A stretch of DNA of 29,037 bases, from NCBI GenBank assembly GCA_964384625.1, contig CAYLNH010000063.1, positions 1 through 29,037 of the forward strand. Direction: 5' to 3'. Each line of letters starts with the position of its first letter. Positions within the stretch are counted from its first letter, which is position 1. The notes under the pieces are model-generated. The model searched no databases, was not told where the DNA came from, and saw only the letters and a program-made list of their open reading frames with translations. Positions 16,201-23,156 of the stretch are shown here, piece after piece. Both the position numbers and the translations under genes were made by a program. The DNA comes from CAYLNH01 sp964384625 (GTDB lineage Bacteria; Verrucomicrobiota; Lentisphaeria; JABSQK01).

Positions 16201-17538
16201 CAGAACGGCATCGCCACGCAGGAGGAGCAGACGCAGGCGATGCGCCAGGTTGCCGGCCTGCCAGCCGGGAATCACGGCCTGACCGGCTTGGGCCTTCACG
16301 GAAACCGTGCGCAGCAGTGCCTGGTTCGCGTCATAGAGCTGCAACTCCATTCGTTGATCCGGCTGGGCCGTGGAAGCGAGCTGCCAGCGGACCAGGAGGT
16401 CCTTGCCCCGCGGGATCACTTCCTTGTGCAGGACCTCCTGAATCGCGTTGTCCTGCTTGATACTGAGCGGCTGCAGGCCGGCGCTGGTCTGACGGCCCTG
16501 CGCGTCGAGCGCCTGCCAATACACAAACACATCGCCCTGGTGTTTAAACGGCTGGCTGGCGGCCTGTGTGAGCGGGCCCTTGCCGGATGCGAGGACCTGG
16601 CCCCACGGCGAGAAAACCTGCCAGAACAGGTGGCCCGGGGCGGGCCTGTCGGGCTTCAGTTGAAGCTGCGTTGCGCCGTCCACATCCTGGTTCTTGACTG
16701 TGGCCAACGGCCCTTGCACGGCCTTGCCGGCAGCGTGGCGGATGATTCGCTCGGCCAAAAGATACGCCGCCTCCGGCACGACTTCGGGCGTATCCGATTT
16801 GTATCTCTCGGGGAAGAAGGCGTGGAAGAATATGAAGTGACGATCATAGGGACTGGCAACGAAAACAACGCCCTTGCCAACTGGTACTGACACGACCTTC
16901 AGGCCCTTTGCACGAGCGCCAAGCAGCGCGGCCAGCCGCAAGTCTCCGGCAACTGACTTCGTGATGTCCCGCGCCTGGTCAAGCCGGTATGGTGGCAGCG
17001 GCGGTGGCGGCGGCGGCGGCTTATCTTCCAGCCCGAGTTCCAGCAGCTCAGCATCAACCTTCTTGGCCGGTGCTTTCTTCTCAGGCGGGAAGAGTCCGCG
17101 CAGTTCACCTTCGATGTTGCCTCGTGTGAAGATGACCAGGGGCAGGCCATTCTTGACCGCTGCGGCGATCTGCTCACAGCCCTTAGCACCGAGATCATGC
17201 CAGACTTTAGACGCGCTGATCACCAATACATCCGGCTTGGCGGCCAATTTGCCGGGCAGCAGGTTAAGGTCGAACTTGTTCCTGTAAGCATTGCTCTCCC
17301 GCAGCGCCGGCAGCCGATCAGCGGTCAGGTCGAAGCGCTGCGCCAGTTCGGCCGGCTCCCGTTCCGCCAGGGCGTTCACAATAAAGAGCGCCTTGACCGT
17401 ACCGCCGGCGTGGGCCGTCTTCTGGATCCAATGAGGCGTGGTGATCACTTCCTCATATGCCGCTGGAGTCTCCCCGGACCACGTGCGGAAACAAAGTACC
17501 AGAACCAATATCAGTGCAATCGGCGTAAACCTCTTCAT
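13204..17538 (-). CDS. giant secreted multidomain putative glycoside hydrolase
   Basis: This 1444-residue exported protein starts with a signal peptide (MKRFTPIALILVLVLCFRTW). Domains inferred by eye: an N-terminal glutamine-amidotransferase-like alpha/beta domain (45-270) interrupted by a polyproline run (174-183); beta sandwiches (about 285-455); a TIM-barrel-like region (460-720) with LGYSLADEPT, whose Glu561 is a likely catalytic acid as in the 'DEP' motif of several GH-like families; a second Rossmann-like domain (740-900) as in the trimerisation domain of GH42 enzymes; Ig-like strands (about 1080-1170); and a C-terminal beta-rich domain. The family is not certain and a second catalytic Glu was not located. 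Its ATG is 3 bp after the lyase stop, with the ribosome site (GAAGGAAAG) inside that gene, so the two are translationally coupled. Confidence 0.78.
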   Translation of the reverse strand: MKRFTPIALILVLVLCFRTWSGETPAAYEEVITTPHWIQKTAHAGGTVKALFIVNALAEREPAELAQRFDLTADRLPALRESNAYRNKFDLNLLPGKLAAKPDVLVISASKVWHDLGAKGCEQIAAAVKNGLPLVIFTRGNIEGELRGLFPPEKKAPAKKVDAELLELGLEDKPPPPPPPLPPYRLDQARDITKSVAGDLRLAALLGARAKGLKVVSVPVGKGVVFVASPYDRHFIFFHAFFPERYKSDTPEVVPEAAYLLAERIIRHAAGKAVQGPLATVKNQDVDGATQLQLKPDRPAPGHLFWQVFSPWGQVLASGKGPLTQAASQPFKHQGDVFVYWQALDAQGRQTSAGLQPLSIKQDNAIQEVLHKEVIPRGKDLLVRWQLASTAQPDQRMELQLYDANQALLRTVSVKAQAGQAVIPGWQAGNLAHRLRLLLLRGDAVLDEERRTVYTRPDPNRDLQQWHTIVWSTERGNLGERWRYQRLRQLGISAMATVGRSSGLNKAAAAAGMRVVPTNVFVPKNRFNTKKFNEEKSRQRLKEFAPHLAPLSPLGYSLADEPTGETLSWRDKAEAILRPIDPNARIGYCGVFPRDPAVVPLLKTSRFLTPYSPYPLYGVDLWRGIERDVYRSFMNPDGIMTLWTHYAPWKDHEPYSRSAPWVWLLDGTRGISYFMSGANFAVLNSDLTTTHETRWWREEIALIASGIGEQVIRMKRDTGAVRLLYNGSRGAVQPWAKALNRSNTPYILVDARQPEMDRLAGARLVIAADAPVVGRDLAEGLAKVIAAGGVVIGSHRFAGSGAGAEKATALFGFTRKGQAAKGGPLNGVRCAAALSGAGKTVTLEGLTTGELLPAGNAAGGALPFARVGDLAVRDAAKAPPALKPLFASPAVRVGSQGRAIYLAVQPDLASITDWLPQLLKQAKVKTPSIRLTDQTKGAPPVYGVTFREGPVRVVGLVPDYIRSPARWSLGKKKGIENRAWFHHGPERWAPLKSTLESQEKAHVYDMRAGRYLGHVTSAQVELLPGKPRLYAFLPYKVEAVALAGADAAKAGEDVTVKINLKTSGSTAGQHVVRVALSTSANETVPSCTANVHLTAGKGEVRLTLPAGLEPGVYPLTVRDVLSGVVGTKALSVNAAATIPTLPQKSKIVRVTRKPLDWPAGEWQEQLDDVKKPAVAAARVGKLSQKIIRYGPHNGKRHLMANFTFANPLRTYKLKYLVCNDKSVQRGGEFQRVRALNSTGLGINGPRAMLWYYNGYIQISLDGVQTLDFAMTSTEDTSKDGIARARLTWKTPKGLVQLDYAMLPDHEGLFHRLTVKPSVPLSSVALQLRGYPAGVGKNAGKAFVRVPQEEKSWMLMGDAVRDRAFFPKGQGCAGLLIKPEQWKKIAFHGRPSLQSPKRATASKDPFTFAWVCWIFPERTNGEALAYMRSNAGKTRELLDKVFQKH

Positions 17539-17541
17539 GGG

Positions 17542-20500
17542 TTACTTTCCTTCTTTCACAATCACACGCTCAGTTCCCCGCGCACCTTGGCAACTGAGCG
17601 CCCGGCCGCTGTAGTTGACCAGTACCACCCAACGGCCCTCGGGAGTGGTTACGCGGACGGCCTGTCCGGATTCGATGCCGACTGTTTTCCCGTTCGCCGT
17701 AACCGGCAGTCTTTCGATGCTGACCGTCCCCTTCTCGCCGTTGCTATACGGCCAGATGGCGGCGGCGAAGGAAACGGTCTTCCCGTCCTGCCGCCAGAGC
17801 AGACTGTCGTGCGGCTTCAGACTGTCCTTGATATGAAGCGCATGCATGGTCCCGCCGGGCGTGCGGGCCATCAGGCCCCCGCCACCGACAGCTTTGCTTC
17901 GTCGTTTTTTGCTCTTGCCCGCCGGCCGGCTCAGCTTGATCACGCCCTCCGGCAGGCTGCCGAGTGGCTTGAGGCTCTCGTAGAAGGGGGTCTTGCCGAG
18001 AGAGGCTGCCTGCTTGACGAGCTTATCCTGGTTGACGTGCAGTCCAGTCAAACAGAGGTGATAAAGCCAGTCATACCGATGGGGTTTGTCCGCTTTGATC
18101 CGATCGATCACAATCAGGGGGCCCTTGGTGAGGATGACGGAACGTTCGTGCTCGACGGTCTTGTAGGCGCCGATCTCCCGAGCGCTCACGCAGACCGCGT
18201 CCTTGCTCGAATTGAGGAAGAGGAGTTCGCCGGTATCCATGTCCGCATTCTTGCCGTCCACGATCACGGTGTTGGCGCTGGCGACGGTCTCGAGGAAATT
18301 GGCAAAGTTGTTGCCATAGCCGCCCATGACGTTGCGCGCATACCATCCGCCCTTGCCGTAGGCCTGGAACGAGAGCTTGTTCCGATGCCCATGGACCAGT
18401 TCGCGGCCATAGTGCACATAACAGTAACGGTCCGTCCCGGGCAGGCGCATCGCTACGCCGCCGTAGTCCGGCAGATTCACGGTCTTGGTCGGCACCGGGG
18501 AGACGGTCTTCGCTGCTGGCATTGTGCTCTTTGTCTGGCGGAACATGGCCGCATCGCCAAGGCCATAGAAGCCCGGTCTGGGCCGTCGTTTCTGCACCAG
18601 CCAGTGCACGCGCGGATCCTTGGAGAGGCTGGAGAAAACAAAGGCACCGAGATCACTGCTCAGGTGATTAGCAGCGCCACCCGTGCCCAACGTGGGGCTG
18701 CGCCCATCCGGGCCATAGAATGTGTAGCTCGCGATGACGGCCCGGTCGAGTGCTTCGGTGTAGGGCAGGATGCCGTTGTGCACGCACACGCCGATGGCCG
18801 GGAAGGCGGCAAGCTTGGCCACATTCTGGTAGCTCGGGTTCTCCCACCAGTTGCCGTCTTTGAGAAAGCCGATCTTCATGAGTGCAGCCATGCCGTGACG
18901 GTCATGCACCGCCCGGGCCAGGAGCGAGGCGTCCTCACCGGCGACGCCGGCGTAGAGCGAAGCGGACTGGATCATCCACTGCAGGTTCATGACGCCTACT
19001 TTGTGGTTCATCATGTTGGTGGCGGACGGAACGAGCACGCGCTCCCGTAGCTTCGCAAGAGTCTCCGCATCGATCGCGCCGGAGGGAAGAATGCAGTCCA
19101 GGGCAATGGCCAGGTTGGTCAGCCAGACGCGCTCGTGCATGAAGGACCCGCTGATGCGTGTACTCCCAGACGCGGCGCTGGACACCGGACTGCCTTGGGC
19201 GGCGCAGACGATGGGGAGCTTGAGGTACACCGGGATGTACCCTTTGATGATCCGCGCGGCTGCCGTCGCGAACTCCTTACGGCCGGAAACGAGATAGGCC
19301 AGGCCCAGGGCCCGGGCATTCCCGGCATTGGCCATGTGCACACTGTAGTGCCCCTTCACGCCGTTCTCGTAGGGCGGGCCGAAGTAGGCGATGCCGGTCT
19401 CCGGGTCCTGGTAGACCTCGCACGGAAGGTTGGGCACCCGAATCTTGAGCAAACGGGCTTTGACCTCGGCGCTCAAAGCTGCGGCTTTCAGGCCCCTCAG
19501 TCCTCTTGCGCCCGTCGGCGGATACTGCGGCTGCCAGGTGATCAGTTTCTCGCCCTTCTTGACGGTCTGCAGGAAGAACCGGTTCATGGTCTTGCGCGCA
19601 CCCTCGTCCTTGTATGCTTGCTGCAGCTCCTGCATGCGCCCGGGACCACACAGGATCGCCGGGTGCGACCATTTCCTGGGGGGCAGGCCGGCCGAAAGCT
19701 CGGTATAAAGAATGAGCCCTGGGATCTCTTTGATCCGGAAGGCAACCCGCGCCTTGCCGGCTGTGAAGGGTTTGGTCGTCTTGGCCAAGTTGGCCGGCAG
19801 AGCGATCGCAAGGGGGACCTCTTTCTCTTTCCCTGGCTGAATTACGAACGGCTTCTCGGGCACAACCAATTCCATCGGTGCGAGCTTGCCCGGGTCTTCC
19901 TTGTCCCGCGCGATCGTCACGGTGTAGGCCTTCTTTGAACGGTTGTTGATCGTGACCGGGTAGCGCCAGGTCTGCCCGCCCTTCGCGCCGCGCACAGTAG
20001 TCGGGTGGTAGGACGGCTTGATGCCCAACGGGTTCTTCAGCAGTTTCACATCGTCAATTTCGACACAGGTCTTGCCCGCTCCGGCGAGCTGATGAATCTC
20101 GAACTGGAACTCCTGCTTTTTCGCGTCGTAGGTATTGGGCCAGGCGTTCTCCCAACGGGTCAGGTCGATCGACAGCGTGTACCAGCGCTCATAGGGATAG
20201 AGCGTATCCACCGTCCAGAACAAGCCGCGGTAGCCGTAGATCGCCGGGTACTGCTGGATGATCGGGTTGATGTTCCAGACGCGTTTGCCGCTGACGCGAA
20301 TACGCAGCATAAGGATATCGTACTGACTGAAGTCGATGGTGTCCCGGCTGAGGCCCCTGAAGACGATATGTCCGAGACCGTCGTCGCCGGCAACCCAACG
20401 CAGCGCCTTTTTGCCCTGCGGCGCGTCGTCCGTCAGCGACAGCTTGCCGGCATCCTGATTCTCCCACTTACCCAGTCCATTCTCGAAGTCGTCAATCACA

Positions 20501-20595
20501 AGAACACCGGGCCAGGTTTTCTCCGCAAGGGCAACGGAACAGATCAATGTGAACACGACCAGGGCCGGCCGGACAACGGACAACAGACTCTTCAT
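17542..20595 (-). CDS. secreted heparinase II/III-like polysaccharide lyase
   Basis: This 1017-residue exported protein looks like a heparinase II/III-type lyase, which breaks uronate-containing polysaccharides by beta-elimination. A signal peptide (MKSLLSVVRPALVVFTLICS) is followed by a beta-jelly-roll, carbohydrate-binding-like domain (about 25-190, ending EIDDVKLL). An (alpha/alpha) toroid spans about 300-650 and includes NMMNHKVGVMNLQW near 528 with Asn-His. The C-terminal sandwich starts with the characteristic YGRELVHGHRNKLSFQAYG near 730 (usual family form: G..gHghxDklsf). A basic/Gly insert (SKKRRSKAVGGGG) interrupts the end. The start at 20595 is preferred over 20622 because GAAGGAGA lies about 8 bases upstream and the signal peptide begins there. 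The precise glycan (heparin-like, alginate or other) is not predictable. Confidence 0.85.
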   Translation of the reverse strand: MKSLLSVVRPALVVFTLICSVALAEKTWPGVLVIDDFENGLGKWENQDAGKLSLTDDAPQGKKALRWVAGDDGLGHIVFRGLSRDTIDFSQYDILMLRIRVSGKRVWNINPIIQQYPAIYGYRGLFWTVDTLYPYERWYTLSIDLTRWENAWPNTYDAKKQEFQFEIHQLAGAGKTCVEIDDVKLLKNPLGIKPSYHPTTVRGAKGGQTWRYPVTINNRSKKAYTVTIARDKEDPGKLAPMELVVPEKPFVIQPGKEKEVPLAIALPANLAKTTKPFTAGKARVAFRIKEIPGLILYTELSAGLPPRKWSHPAILCGPGRMQELQQAYKDEGARKTMNRFFLQTVKKGEKLITWQPQYPPTGARGLRGLKAAALSAEVKARLLKIRVPNLPCEVYQDPETGIAYFGPPYENGVKGHYSVHMANAGNARALGLAYLVSGRKEFATAAARIIKGYIPVYLKLPIVCAAQGSPVSSAASGSTRISGSFMHERVWLTNLAIALDCILPSGAIDAETLAKLRERVLVPSATNMMNHKVGVMNLQWMIQSASLYAGVAGEDASLLARAVHDRHGMAALMKIGFLKDGNWWENPSYQNVAKLAAFPAIGVCVHNGILPYTEALDRAVIASYTFYGPDGRSPTLGTGGAANHLSSDLGAFVFSSLSKDPRVHWLVQKRRPRPGFYGLGDAAMFRQTKSTMPAAKTVSPVPTKTVNLPDYGGVAMRLPGTDRYCYVHYGRELVHGHRNKLSFQAYGKGGWYARNVMGGYGNNFANFLETVASANTVIVDGKNADMDTGELLFLNSSKDAVCVSAREIGAYKTVEHERSVILTKGPLIVIDRIKADKPHRYDWLYHLCLTGLHVNQDKLVKQAASLGKTPFYESLKPLGSLPEGVIKLSRPAGKSKKRRSKAVGGGGLMARTPGGTMHALHIKDSLKPHDSLLWRQDGKTVSFAAAIWPYSNGEKGTVSIERLPVTANGKTVGIESGQAVRVTTPEGRWVVLVNYSGRALSCQGARGTERVIVKEGK

Positions 20596-20625
20596 CAGTG
20601 ATTCTCCTTCAAATATAGCCACCGA

Positions 20626-21402
20626 TCATTCGGCGATCCGCGGCGGGCAGATACTGAATTTTTGCGGCGAACAATTGTAGAGGTAAGCGCACTCCCAGTT
20701 CCCGGTCTGCGGCGGTTCCGGGTGCGAGTACCACTGCACGTGCTGGTCGGCGTACAGGCCGTGTCCCCCGAGCAGACGCATGTGGGCGACTTCGTACTGA
20801 CCGTTGCTCCGCTGGTAGGGATAATGTGTTCCCGGCGTCCCGCCGCCACCCGTATCGCTCGTGCAGTAGATGTCTGAGACGGTCAGTCGATTTTGCCATT
20901 TCTGTCGCTTCCCGCCCAACGCCCGGGGGCCGTATTCCGAAACATTCGAGATCAGCCACTTCTCGCCCTTCCAGCCGTACTTGTTCGGGTTGATATGGAA
21001 ATAGGACCACTTGTCCGGCCAGACCGTGGAGCCGGGACGATCGGTGCGATAGCGCCCCTCGTACGATGGACAGTTGATCGCGCTGTGGTCTTTGATGTAG
21101 TCGTCGAACATCTCCTTAACCGTTCCTTTGGAGAGCACACCGGACACCGTCTGCTGCAGAAAAACCGGGAACCCCTGACTGCCATTCCCCAGGATCGGGA
21201 ACCAGTCGTCATTGTCGTCGGCATACAAATGAAAGCCGATGCCGATCTGTTTGAGGTTGTTGGCGCAGACCGAACGGCGTGCCAGTTCACGTGCATTCGT
21301 CAATACCGGCAACAACATCGACGCCAGAATCGCGATGATCGCAATCACGACCAGCAGTTCGATTAAGGTAAACCGCTCTCGCACTTGTCCTCGCGCTTTC
21401 AT
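20626..21402 (-). CDS. type II pseudopilin-like protein (prepilin N-terminal methylation domain)
   Basis: This 258-residue protein has a prepilin leader MKARGQVRER followed by FTLIELLVVIAIIAILASML, the hydrophobic helix of type IV pilins and type II secretion pseudopilins. The residue before the cleavage point is Arg rather than the usual Gly. The C-terminal domain ends with a GGHGLYADQHVQWY motif, equivalent to the H-x9-DG motif of DUF1559-type pseudopilins common in Planctomycetes and Lentisphaerota. It lies 2 bp after the regulator, with the ribosome site AAGGGG inside that gene, and 30 bp before the lyase. Placement suggests a surface or secretion component made only with these enzymes, perhaps to bind or export them or hold the substrate. 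Its exact function is unknown. Confidence 0.9.
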   Translation of the reverse strand: MKARGQVRERFTLIELLVVIAIIAILASMLLPVLTNARELARRSVCANNLKQIGIGFHLYADDNDDWFPILGNGSQGFPVFLQQTVSGVLSKGTVKEMFDDYIKDHSAINCPSYEGRYRTDRPGSTVWPDKWSYFHINPNKYGWKGEKWLISNVSEYGPRALGGKRQKWQNRLTVSDIYCTSDTGGGGTPGTHYPYQRSNGQYEVAHMRLLGGHGLYADQHVQWYSHPEPPQTGNWECAYLYNCSPQKFSICPPRIAE

Positions 21403-21404
21403 GT

Positions 21405-22484
21405 CTACCCCTTGGTTGATTCTCGTTCCACGACCACCGGTGCAATCCACACGCGTTCAGCTTCCCAGTTTTCCTTCACCGCCTGTGCCGCCCGGGCTGC
21501 CAGACGTTCTTCCTGAATCGAAATGGAGGTCAAGGCCGGCGCCAAGGCCGCGCACCAGGGGGTGTTGTAATAGCCAATCACAAGGAGGTCCTTACCGACT
21601 TCACGGCCCAACTCCTCCGCGACGCGGTAAACGCGGGCAGCCCGATTGTCGCCGAGACAGATGATGCCGTCCACGCCGCCCTCCAGCGCGCGACGCAGAT
21701 CCTCGTCCGTATGATCCGCGTTGTCGTAAATCGTCTTCAGCGCTCGACTCGAACGGCCGGCCTCGCTCAGGGCGTCGCGCACCCCGGCCTGGAACTGCTG
21801 CACCAGTCCCGTACCACCGTCCGGCAACCGCCGCTTGGCGGCGTTCTCGCTGATCGAAAGCAAGGCGAGTTTGGCAGCTCCGCGCTCCAGCAAATGCTGC
21901 GTCGCCAACACGCCGCCCAACTGGTAATTGGAAAGGATACGATTGGCGCGCGCGAACGTTCGCTTCGTTTCGAATCGATGCAGGAAGGTGATCTGCGGCA
22001 GCCCGGCGGCGCGCCGGGTCAGCAGGGAAAAGGGGAAATCCGCCATGCCGTCCACCACCAAGCCGCGCAGGTCCGGACGCAAGATCCGTGAAACACGGCG
22101 TTCTGCGATCGGGCCGATCTCGGTGACCGTTGTGTCCGCCGGCAGCACGTCCAGACCGCGTTCCGCAAGCTCGTCGACCAACGCGCCAAAGAGATGCCCA
22201 AACGTGTGGCCGCGCGTCGGCATCGTGGCGCCAACGGTCGTGGTCTGGTCGCTCGTCCCGGGATCGGCCACGAAAGTACCGCTGCCTTGCACACGCTGAA
22301 CCAGGTTCTGTTGTTCAAGCGCTTCCAGCGCCCGACCGACTGTGACCACCGTGACCTCGAACTGCTTCGCCAACGCCCGCATGGTCGGCAGTTTGTCCCC
22401 CGCCTGCCAGGTGCCGCGGCGGATGGCCTGGCGCAGGCTGTTGCTGATCTTCACGGCCTTCGGGATGGATTTCGCGGTGCTCAT
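21405..22484 (-). CDS. GntR-headed LacI/GalR-type transcriptional regulator
   Basis: This 359-residue regulator has an N-terminal GntR winged helix-turn-helix (about 8-75; core LPTMRALAKQFEVTVVTVGRAL, then GSGTFVAD). It is joined to a periplasmic-binding-protein-like sugar sensor (about 95-350; ERGAAKLALLS..., GVDGIICLGDN..., VIGYYNTPW). This hybrid type usually represses sugar genes until an inducer binds. It is the first gene of the operon with the pseudopilin and three secreted enzymes, so it very likely controls itself and them. Two near-identical sites just upstream (22496-22533) are good operator candidates. GAAGGTGAG precedes the ATG. Confidence 0.92.
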   Translation of the reverse strand: MSTAKSIPKAVKISNSLRQAIRRGTWQAGDKLPTMRALAKQFEVTVVTVGRALEALEQQNLVQRVQGSGTFVADPGTSDQTTTVGATMPTRGHTFGHLFGALVDELAERGLDVLPADTTVTEIGPIAERRVSRILRPDLRGLVVDGMADFPFSLLTRRAAGLPQITFLHRFETKRTFARANRILSNYQLGGVLATQHLLERGAAKLALLSISENAAKRRLPDGGTGLVQQFQAGVRDALSEAGRSSRALKTIYDNADHTDEDLRRALEGGVDGIICLGDNRAARVYRVAEELGREVGKDLLVIGYYNTPWCAALAPALTSISIQEERLAARAAQAVKENWEAERVWIAPVVVERESTKG

Positions 22485-22495
22485 CGCTCACCTTC

Positions 22496-22533
22496 TTGTT
22501 ATATTACAATATAGACAATTGTTATACAACAAT
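22496..22533 (-). promoter_or_regulatory. paired operator sites upstream of the regulator operon
   Basis: TTGTTATATTACAAT (22496-22510) and TTGTTATACAACAAT (22519-22533) match at 13 of 15 positions and start 23 bp apart, about two helical turns. Each is an imperfect palindrome of the form TTGTTRTAYAACAA. The palindrome ACAATTGT bridges them. They overlap the AT-rich promoter region of the operon. The likely ligand is the GntR/LacI-type regulator coded immediately downstream. Confidence 0.6.
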
Positions 22534-22644
22534 GTTCCATCGGCAAAACGGATTTTTGGGGTATCTGGGTGCGCCAGCCCTGGTCTCGCTGATGCTCGAC
22601 CGGCCGGGACCCGTGCTTGACGGCTGCTTCAGGGGGCATAGTCT

Positions 22645-23052
22645 ATGCGCTGCCGGCGGTGCTTCGACGAGATATTTCTTGTCCGCCGGAACTTCGAGAT
22701 CCAAGTGGAGATCAACAAGACGATCGAAGCCCGGGACGGCACTTTGATGCAATCCAAAGGTGAGCGCCGGATTGCGGAATGGCTGACGACCAACGGCCTT
22801 GCCTATCGCGATGACAACAAGTATCGCATCATCGGCGAGTCCCAGATCCGCCCGGACTTCTACCTGCCGGAAATCGACGTGTACATCGAGTATTGGGGGC
22901 TGGATACACCCAAGTACAAGATGAGCATGTACAAGAAGCAGACACTGTACCAGCAGGAGGGAAAACGTCTTGTCTCTGTCTATCCGCAGGATCTGCCGAT
23001 GCTGGATCAGTTACTGAGGAAGAAGCTTCGGCTGTTCGGTGTGAATTTGTAA
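22645..23052 (+). CDS. small PD-(D/E)xK-like endonuclease
   Basis: This 135-residue protein resembles small restriction-endonuclease-fold nucleases of the Vsr/DUF559-like type. The helix SKGERRIAEWL places Glu40; RPDFYLPEIDVYIEYWG gives Asp71 and Glu82; further Lys residues follow (YKKQTLYQQEGKRLVSVYP). A CRRC at 3-6 may be a half zinc knuckle; the second pair expected of a full ribbon is absent. The N-terminus is fixed: an in-frame TAG lies two codons before the ATG, and AGGGGG is 8 bases upstream. Such domains act in DNA repair or are fused to helicases. Here it stands alone with no methylase or helicase nearby, so the target is unknown. Confidence 0.72.
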   Translation: MRCRRCFDEIFLVRRNFEIQVEINKTIEARDGTLMQSKGERRIAEWLTTNGLAYRDDNKYRIIGESQIRPDFYLPEIDVYIEYWGLDTPKYKMSMYKKQTLYQQEGKRLVSVYPQDLPMLDQLLRKKLRLFGVNL

Positions 23053-23066
23053 CATGGCACAGTGCC

Positions 23067-23120
23067 GACTCGCTGACGCTCGCCGACGTAGACCACATGC
23101 AGGTGGAGCGTTAGCGAGTC
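23067..23120. other. inverted repeat between convergent genes
   Basis: GACTCGCTGACGCTC (23067-23081) pairs with 23106-23120 with one mismatch in 15, around a 24-base loop. It sits between the convergent nuclease and WbsX-like genes and could end transcription from either side, although there is no T-run. A related CTGACGCTCGC stretch occurs near 5684, suggesting an interspersed repeat. Confidence 0.5.
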
Positions 23121-23156
23121 CATCCCAGGTCCTGCGGCGCTAAAGCCACGCGCAGC

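Noticed and set aside
15154..19050. Two long plus-strand open frames of 578 and 617 codons (15154-16890 and 17197-19050)
   Set aside because: They are antisense to the 1444-aa and lyase genes, which have signal peptides and domain motifs. The antisense translations show none.
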